Source: Lustribacter sp965277075
GTDB lineage: Bacteria; Vulcanimicrobiota; Vulcanimicrobiia; Vulcanimicrobiales; Vulcanimicrobiaceae
DNA length: 64,000 nucleotides
Direction: 5' to 3'
Assembly: GCA_965277075.1 (NCBI GenBank)
Contig: OZ255707.1
Location: forward strand, 1,798,001-1,862,000
Of this stretch, positions 58,842-64,000 are shown one piece after another. The position numbers were made by a program, and so were the translations under genes. The notes under the pieces were generated by a model, which saw nothing but the letters and a program-made list of their open reading frames with translations, was not told the DNA's origin and did no database searches. The first letter of the stretch is position 1. Each line of letters opens with the position of its first letter.

Positions 58842-59540
58842 TTGTTGACGGCTTCACGTTCGACCCCGACCGCGCGCGCGTACAAAATTCTGATCGTCGA
58901 GGACGATGCTCAGATTTTGCGCGTGCTCGAACTCGAACTCAAACACGAAGGCTACGAGGTCGAGACGGCACGCGACGGACTCGCCGGCCTCGAGCGGGCG
59001 CTCAAGGAACCCGATCTCGTCGTTCTCGATCTGATGCTGCCGAAGCTTGACGGTATGGAAGTCTGCGCGCGCATCCGCGCCAAGAGCACGGTACCGATCA
59101 TCATGCTGACCGCGAAAGATCGCATCCCCGATCGCGTCGCGGGATTGGATGCCGGGGCCGACGACTACATCGCGAAACCGTTTTCGATCGAAGAGCTGCT
59201 GGCGCGTATCCGCGCGCGGCTGCGCGAGCGCGATCCGCACGAGAATGTCCTCAGCGCCAAAGACCTCACGATGGACCGCGACCGCCATGAAGTCGTGCGC
59301 GCGGGCAAGCCGGTGCAGCTGACCGCCAAAGAGTACGCGCTGCTGGAGTATCTCCTCTTGCACCGCAACAAAGTCCACACGCGCGACGAACTGTTCAACG
59401 GTGTGTGGGGTAGCGACTTTCTCGGCGATTCCAACCTGATCGACGTCTACATCCGCTACCTGCGCGGGAAGATCGACGACGGCTTCGACGACAAGCTGAT
59501 CCAAACGGTCCGCGGCGTAGGCTACGCGCTCAAAGAATAA
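58842..59540 (+). CDS. OmpR/PhoB-family response regulator
   Basis: 232 aa from TTG 58842. The receiver domain has the acidic pair EDD (20-22), the phospho-acceptor Asp63 in LVVLDLMLPKLDGMEV and the LTAKD Lys. The winged-helix domain follows (PVQLTAKEYALLEYLLLHRN, LIDVYIRYLRGKID). It pairs with the histidine kinase 50 bp downstream. Confidence 0.94.
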   Translation: MLTASRSTPTARAYKILIVEDDAQILRVLELELKHEGYEVETARDGLAGLERALKEPDLVVLDLMLPKLDGMEVCARIRAKSTVPIIMLTAKDRIPDRVAGLDAGADDYIAKPFSIEELLARIRARLRERDPHENVLSAKDLTMDRDRHEVVRAGKPVQLTAKEYALLEYLLLHRNKVHTRDELFNGVWGSDFLGDSNLIDVYIRYLRGKIDDGFDDKLIQTVRGVGYALKE

Positions 59541-59589
59541 ACCGTTCATCTTCCGATCGCTTCAGGCGCGCATCGCCGCGTCATACGCG

Positions 59590-61002
59590 GTGCTCATCGT
59601 CGTGATCATTACGCTCGGCGCGATCGCGATCGGCTTCGCATTCCGTTCGCTCTTGGTACAAGAAGCAAAAGCCGGCATCACGGCGACAAGCGACGAGATC
59701 GCGCGCGTCGCTGAAGCGAGTAACGCGTTGGGCTTCTACGATCCGGCGACGGTGCTCGACACGCTCGCGAATAAAGAGCAGCTCGATCACTGGGCGTCGC
59801 AAAACGAGTACGTGCAGATCGATACGCTCGGCGGCTATCCGATCGGCAAGAGCTCGAATATGGGCGACCTGCGATTGCCGGCGTTCCACCCGCGCCCCGG
59901 AGACGACCGGCGGTTCGCGTTCGCGAACGATCGGGACGGCATGAAGTTGCTCGTCCTCGATCGGGAACTCAGCCAGAAAGGGAAGCCCCTCGTCATCGCG
60001 CACGTGGCGGAGCGGCTCGACATCGTCAATCGCGAAACGAATCGCGCGCGCACGATCCTCGCCTTCGCGGCGATCGTCGCGTGCCTCGCGGTCATCGTGG
60101 CTTCGGCGTTCATCGCGCGCAGCCTGACCGATCCGATCGTGCGGCTCACATCGGCGATCGGCGAGATCGGTTCGCAACAGCTCGATCGCCGGCTCCGCTG
60201 GCAGCGCTCCGACGAACTCGGCAAGCTCGCGGCGACGTTCGACGCGATGCTCGACCGGCTACAAGGCGCGTTTGCGCGCGAGCGGCAGTTCATCTCCGAC
60301 GCTTCCCACGAGCTGAAGACGCCGTTGACCGTGATCAACGCCAACGCGCAACTGATCCGCCGCTGGGGCGACAGCAGTCCCGAGGTCAAAGCCGAGAGCC
60401 TCAACGCGATCGTCGATGAGTCGAGCCGCCTGGCGGAGATGGTCAGCGGGATGTTAACGCTCTCGAAGGCCGATTCGGGCGATCAGATTCCGAAAGAACC
60501 GCTCGCGCTGGGCCGGGTCGTCGCCGACGTCGTCGCACACGCGAGCGAACGCGCCGTCCACAAGGGCCTCGTCGTGCGCGCCGAGGTTCCGGCCGAAGCG
60601 GTCGTCGTGCTGGGCGACGCCCCGCTGATCCGGCAACTCGTCTCGAACCTCGTCGACAACGCGATCAAGTTCACCGAGCGCGGCGACGTCGTCGCTGCGC
60701 TCGAGCGCGTCGACGGCATCGCCCGGCTGACGGTTCGCGATTCGGGCGTCGGAATCGAGCCCGACATCGCCGAGCGGCTCTTCGATCGCTTCTTTCGCGC
60801 CGACGCCTCGCATTCGCGCGCGATCGACGGTACGGGTTTGGGTTTGGCCATCGTGCGAAGCATTGCGCGGGTCCATGGCGGAACGGTCAGCGCGCGACCC
60901 GGGCCGGAGGGTGGCGCGATCTTCACCGTCGACTTGCCGCTGCTGGTCATCAACGAGGACTCACGCAACCTCAATGACCCGGCGCTCGTGCGCGACGTAT
61001 AG
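59590..61002 (+). CDS. Sensor histidine kinase
   Basis: 470 aa from GTG 59590, with the frame extending upstream to include FRSLQARIAASYA, a typical kinase N-terminus with no ATG/GTG/TTG; ATC 59548 is a possible start. Two spans flank a ~130-residue periplasmic domain, then HAMP (SLTDPIVRLTSAIGEIG), the His-box ISDASHELKTPLTVI, N-box LVSNLVDNAIKF and ATP motifs DSGVGIEPDI and GTGLGLAIVRSI. It phosphorylates the adjacent response regulator. Confidence 0.92.
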   Translation: MLIVVIITLGAIAIGFAFRSLLVQEAKAGITATSDEIARVAEASNALGFYDPATVLDTLANKEQLDHWASQNEYVQIDTLGGYPIGKSSNMGDLRLPAFHPRPGDDRRFAFANDRDGMKLLVLDRELSQKGKPLVIAHVAERLDIVNRETNRARTILAFAAIVACLAVIVASAFIARSLTDPIVRLTSAIGEIGSQQLDRRLRWQRSDELGKLAATFDAMLDRLQGAFARERQFISDASHELKTPLTVINANAQLIRRWGDSSPEVKAESLNAIVDESSRLAEMVSGMLTLSKADSGDQIPKEPLALGRVVADVVAHASERAVHKGLVVRAEVPAEAVVVLGDAPLIRQLVSNLVDNAIKFTERGDVVAALERVDGIARLTVRDSGVGIEPDIAERLFDRFFRADASHSRAIDGTGLGLAIVRSIARVHGGTVSARPGPEGGAIFTVDLPLLVINEDSRNLNDPALVRDV

Positions 61003-61009
61003 TTCGAAC

Positions 61010-62146
61010 GTGCCATTCCCGGTGAACGGTGCCGTGCGGCGACTCGCCGCGGGTGCCGTTCTTCTCGTTGCGGTCCTTCTCCCGATTCCGTCCCGCCCGG
61101 CCTCGAGCACGTTCACCATTGGCGATCAGTCGTTGCTGCAGGTCTCGGCCGGGAAACGCTCCGAGGTCACGATCCGGGCCTGGAACCGGCCGACGATCGA
61201 ATACGACACCGATGACGAGGCGGTCCAGGTCGTGCAGCGACCGGTCACGTTCGGCACGCCGCAGAACCCCCTCTCGGTCGCGATCCCGGTGCAAAATATC
61301 AAGGTGCGTGACGCGAGCGGCGCCCTCGTGGACTCGACGTTACCGCCGGAGGATTTCCCGTACGCGTCCGACTTTCGCAGCGGCGTGCACCCGCAGATTC
61401 GGATCGTTACCGGGGAAGGCTCGCACGTCACCGTGATGGTGCCGGCGAGCGTCGCAATCCTCGATGCGCGCATTCGCGGCAACGGAATTCTCACCATCGA
61501 CGGTTATCGCGGCGGGACGCTGTTCGCTGTGGCATTCGGCGGCCGAATGACGCTGACGGATATCGCGAGCGCCGTGTTCGCGCAACCGATGCACGGCCGG
61601 CTTCTCATCGCCGATTCGACGTTCGAGCGGCTGCGCGTTCGAACGAATACGGCAGCGCTGGTTTTCGAACACGATCGTGCGCGCCAAATCGAAGTGACGA
61701 GCGTCTCGGGACCGATCGTCTGGGACAACGGGGCGTTCGACTCCGGTCTCGCGCGCTTCGAGTCGGCGACGGGAGCGATCGGTATCGGCGTCGCCAACAG
61801 CGCGCAGATCGACGCGCGATCCGGCGATGGACGCGTCTACGGGCTTTGGGATAAACGAACGCCGCTCGAAATGCGCGGCGATAACGAGGCGAGTGCGATC
61901 GTCGACGGCGGCGGCCCGATCGTCAACGCGGTCAGCGCGCACGGGAACGTCTACCTCTACGACGGTTCGCTCACGACGCGCCGCGCAATTCCCCCCGACT
62001 GGCGCCGGCTCAACATGACGTTGCGGCCGCCGGAGACGGGTGGTGCGGCGGCTCCGGGGTCCGACGCCTTCCGTCGCTTTCGCGAGCTACGTCCCTCATC
62101 GGCGAGACCGGTGCCGCTCCGGCGGCGAGTACCACCGCCAGCGTAA
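61010..62146 (+). CDS. Exported DUF4097-like beta-repeat protein
   Basis: 378 aa from GTG 61010 (GTG 61022 possible). A signal peptide (VRRLAAGAVLLVAVLLPIPS) precedes repeated short beta strands typical of DUF4097 adhesin-like helices: DARIRGNGILTIDGY, LADSTFERLRVRT-like and EVTSVSGPIVWDNG. The C-terminus is Pro/Arg-rich. It follows the kinase by 7 bp, so is probably part of the same envelope-response operon. Confidence 0.75.
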   Translation: MPFPVNGAVRRLAAGAVLLVAVLLPIPSRPASSTFTIGDQSLLQVSAGKRSEVTIRAWNRPTIEYDTDDEAVQVVQRPVTFGTPQNPLSVAIPVQNIKVRDASGALVDSTLPPEDFPYASDFRSGVHPQIRIVTGEGSHVTVMVPASVAILDARIRGNGILTIDGYRGGTLFAVAFGGRMTLTDIASAVFAQPMHGRLLIADSTFERLRVRTNTAALVFEHDRARQIEVTSVSGPIVWDNGAFDSGLARFESATGAIGIGVANSAQIDARSGDGRVYGLWDKRTPLEMRGDNEASAIVDGGGPIVNAVSAHGNVYLYDGSLTTRRAIPPDWRRLNMTLRPPETGGAAAPGSDAFRRFRELRPSSARPVPLRRRVPPPA

Positions 62147-62273
62147 TGTCCCGTTGGTCTGTGTTTGCGTCGGGCCGGCGTCCAGCTCGTCGGGCGCGAA
62201 CCACGCACGATCGCCCGCGCACAATTGCGCGCTCATTTTGGCAGCCACTACATCGCGAACACTCGATACAATT

Positions 62274-62756
62274 TCAACGTTTCGCAGGCCGTTCTTCGTC
62301 GGTAAGGTTTTGCGTGAGTTGTGCGCAGACGCGCCGGAATATCTCGAGATCTCGCGGACTAATGTCACGTTGCGCGCTCCTTTGCACCGCATCGATTGCA
62401 TGGCGCATCGGGCGTCGTAGCGCCTTGCCCTTCGGCGTGAGATAGATCAGCGCTTTGCGGCGATCGTCGGGATCGGCGCGGCGCTCGACGATGTCTTGCC
62501 GTGCGAGCGTGTCGACGACCGTGACAACGGTCGTGGGATCGACGCCGACCCGCTCGCTTAACTCCATCTGAGAGATACCGTTCGTTTCGAGTAACGCGCG
62601 GAGATAGTAATAGTGCTTGAAAGCGATGCCCGCTTCGGTGAGCTCTGCGGCGAGTCGGCGTGAGAGCGCCTTATGAGTGTGCCGCACCACGTACCCAACA
62701 CCGGACGTGAACGGCAGCGGACTTGCGGCGGGAACCGCGCGAACTTTTGTAGCCAT
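62274..62756 (-). CDS. MarR-family transcriptional regulator
   Basis: 160 aa from ATG 62756. The winged helix-turn-helix is GISQMELSERVGVDPTTVV followed by DTLARQDIVERRADPDDRRKA, the DxRxK wing of MarR. It begins GYVVRHTHKALSRRL. Divergent from the Rieske operon, with candidate operators between, so it probably controls it in response to a phenolic-type ligand. Confidence 0.9.
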   Translation of the reverse strand: MATKVRAVPAASPLPFTSGVGYVVRHTHKALSRRLAAELTEAGIAFKHYYYLRALLETNGISQMELSERVGVDPTTVVTVVDTLARQDIVERRADPDDRRKALIYLTPKGKALRRPMRHAIDAVQRSAQRDISPRDLEIFRRVCAQLTQNLTDEERPAKR

Positions 62757-62779
62757 TCCACAAATTTTCTTCGCAACGC

Positions 62780-62869
62780 TTGACAAATCTCCGCCAACGC
62801 GAGCATTAATAATCGTGGGTAGTCCATGTAACTGACATCCATGCAATGGACCGTGCACGATACTTGCAC
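62780..62869. promoter_or_regulatory. Divergent promoter/operator region between marR and the Rieske operon
   Basis: TTGACA (62780-62785) and CATTAAT (62804-62810), 18 bp apart, form a plus-strand promoter. Two inverted repeats lie downstream: TCCAT-GCA-ATGGA (62838-62850) and GTGCA-N7-TGCAC (62853-62869). Either could be the MarR site. Confidence 0.4.
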
Positions 62870-62886
62870 ACAAAGAGGTGACTACA

Positions 62887-63255
62887 TTGACTGAAGTTTT
62901 TGCCGGCACTCTCGGTGAGATCATCGAGAACAACGATCGTAAGGTGATTAGGCATGGCGTGCTCGAAATCGGCGTCCTACATCGCAACGGCGAACTGTTC
63001 GCCTATCGCAATCATTGCGTTCATCAGGGCGGCCCCGCGTGCGAGGGCATGATCATGGCCAAAGTTGAGGACGTCATTCTTCCCGATCGGACAGTCACGG
63101 GCCAGCACTTTTCCGAAACCGAGTTGCATTTTGTCTGTCCATGGCACGGCGTTGAGTACGATCTTGCGACGGGCACATGCGCGCCGAATCCAAAGAAGCG
63201 GTTGCAAAAATTCCAAGTGATCAAGAAAGGGAACGAGGTGTATGTCCTTGTCTAG
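62887..63255 (+). CDS. Rieske [2Fe-2S] ferredoxin-type protein
   Basis: 122 aa from TTG 62887, preceded by AGAGGTG at good spacing; GTG 62878 is an alternative. Cluster boxes NHCVHQGGPACEG (C-x-H) and CPWHGVEYDLATG (C-x2-H) are intact. The wide loop between them (FSETELHF) resembles the Rieske domain of aromatic-ring oxygenase ferredoxins. It overlaps the next gene by 14 bp, suggesting coupled translation. Confidence 0.9.
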   Translation: MTEVFAGTLGEIIENNDRKVIRHGVLEIGVLHRNGELFAYRNHCVHQGGPACEGMIMAKVEDVILPDRTVTGQHFSETELHFVCPWHGVEYDLATGTCAPNPKKRLQKFQVIKKGNEVYVLV

Positions 63256-63544
63256 TCCGACCGAACAACGCGACGATATCGCGACGATGATGAACGCATT
63301 GGCGGTCGAAGGCGCCATGCAAGACGCCAATCCACGCCATATTCAAACGCTTTTTGGGGCCATCGTTCGCGTGTATGCGAATAAGGCCGAGAACGAGGGC
63401 TACTTCCCGATCGTTCCGCAAACATCGATTACCGCCACGGATGCGATGATCGTCAGCACCGCATTGCTCAAAGTCGTAAATATCGCGGTTTTCGAACTCG
63501 GTCTGTGGCAGTCGTGGGGCGGAACGCCGGAACACGCACGATGA
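63242..63544 (+). CDS. Small protein of the Rieske/amidohydrolase operon
   Basis: 100 aa. Predominantly helical; DDIATMMNALAVEGAMQDAN and LFGAIVRVYANKAENEGYFP. No domain recognised. Overlap on both sides (14 bp and 4 bp) places it firmly in the operon, perhaps as a subunit or chaperone. Confidence 0.7.
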   Translation: MSLSSPTEQRDDIATMMNALAVEGAMQDANPRHIQTLFGAIVRVYANKAENEGYFPIVPQTSITATDAMIVSTALLKVVNIAVFELGLWQSWGGTPEHAR

Positions 63545-64000
63545 GTGTCACGCTGCCTACCAGTGACCCGCAAGGACTCAACGTTCAAGAATTCGATACG
63601 CGCACGCTGCTTTCGCATGCAGCCCAGCAAGCCCGCGCTAACAATTATCAGGATTACTTCATTGTCGACGTCGACTCGCATCACTACGAGAACGAATCGT
63701 TTGCACAGATCGCGCAGTTTATCGAAGACCCGGTGATTCGTCAGCAAGCCCTTGTGAGCGCCTCGCGCAAATCTGGCGCCGGCTTTCTTGGCGGCATGGC
63801 GGGAAATCAAGATCAGTCCGGCCGCGTTACTCGCTACCATCTGAGGCATCTCGATTCGGTCGAGCCGGGCGCGCAACGAGATGCGCACCTTTCACGCAAG
63901 TGGATGGATGCGATGGGCGTCGATATCGCATTTCTCTTCCCGTCGCCGATGCTGACGTTGTCGAGCCATCCGGTCCAGGCCGTCCAGAACGCCTATACGC
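63541..64000 (+). CDS. Amidohydrolase-family protein (5' part, runs off the end)
   Basis: The first 153 codons are open from ATG 63541 (ATGA overlap) to the window edge. It contains YFIVDVDSHHYENESFAQI, a metal-binding DxDxH-type motif near residue 45 of amidohydrolase-2/ACMSD-like decarboxylases, and GVDIAFLFPSPMLTLSSHP. With a Rieske protein upstream it suggests an aromatic or heterocycle degradation operon. The remainder lies outside the window. Confidence 0.8.
   Translation, partial: MSVTLPTSDPQGLNVQEFDTRTLLSHAAQQARANNYQDYFIVDVDSHHYENESFAQIAQFIEDPVIRQQALVSASRKSGAGFLGGMAGNQDQSGRVTRYHLRHLDSVEPGAQRDAHLSRKWMDAMGVDIAFLFPSPMLTLSSHPVQAVQNAYT

Noticed and set aside
1..64000. tRNA, rRNA or CRISPR loci
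   Set aside because: No cloverleaf-like TTCGA/CCA patterns in gaps and no regularly spaced repeats were seen by eye; a tRNAscan or repeat finder could still reveal a missed one.

Overview
The window is about 64 kb of high-GC bacterial chromosome. It is densely coding, with long same-strand runs of genes that overlap by 1 to 4 bases (ATGA, GTGA, TAGTG). No rRNA, tRNA, CRISPR array, prophage or intact insertion sequence was seen. The gene set is mainly core housekeeping: scpAB, a two-subunit glycine cleavage P-protein, RbgA/YlqF, Prp, SufB, a HemQ-type chlorite dismutase-family protein, NrdR, RlmH and DprA. Together with the high GC this suggests a Terrabacteria-like lineage. An uncultured group such as Eremiobacterota is my guess, but nothing here is phylogenetically decisive.

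Layout: 0-1.2 kb, the end of an NMT1/THI5-like binding protein and an isochorismatase-fold amidohydrolase. 1.2-6.9 kb (minus), DinB, a nucleotidyltransferase pair, endonuclease IV, an SF2 helicase, ScpB, ScpA and a Nudix hydrolase. 7-12.7 kb (minus), gcvPB, gcvPA, gcvH, gcvT and speE, then separately speD behind a long leader. 13.1-18.3 kb, sufB, a small exported protein, a Rieske protein, a DDAH-like protein, rplU, prp, a lytic transglycosylase and a TatA-like protein. 18.4-25.6 kb, an orphan ORF, ClpN-like and TPR genes, trmD, rplS, two signal peptidases, rbgA, rnhB, yraN and a Ser/Thr kinase. 25.6-28 kb, an amino-acid permease with a membrane-anchored universal stress protein. 28-32.6 kb (minus), a ribose-type ABC importer joined to a PatB/MalY-like C-S lyase. 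33.1-34.6 kb, comM.

34.7-44.9 kb is an accessory, aromatic-degradation-like island: an IclR regulator, two orphan LivK-type binding proteins, a luciferase-like monooxygenase, a dihydroxyphthalate-decarboxylase-like protein, two SDRs, a tautomerase, an AtaL-like protein and a dienelactone hydrolase. It is decaying: one SDR has lost its cofactor-binding end, a VOC gene is frameshifted and deleted, and an amidohydrolase is broken in at least two places.

45-57 kb returns to the core: an unknown coiled-coil protein, an HNH protein, hemQ, a PanE-like reductase, dut, nrdR with a clear NrdR box, a small zinc ribbon, dprA, rlmH, argS, an AI-2E-family permease, a GNAT protein, hisC, pyrE and pyrF. 57-62.1 kb holds a signalling group: an ECF sigma factor, a small membrane partner, a response regulator, a histidine kinase and a DUF4097-like protein. 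62.3-64 kb is a MarR gene divergent from a Rieske / small protein / amidohydrolase operon that runs off the end.

The most interesting observations are: a speD promoter whose 17-bp spacer is almost pure G on the transcribed-sense strand, followed by a 250-nt multi-hairpin leader; promoters for sufB and rplU placed so that their mRNAs should be nearly leaderless; several conserved genes (nrdR, an SDR, a helicase) with no ATG/GTG/TTG upstream of essential N-terminal motifs; an arginyl-tRNA synthetase without a HIGH motif; and a DDAH-family protein without the expected catalytic cysteine.
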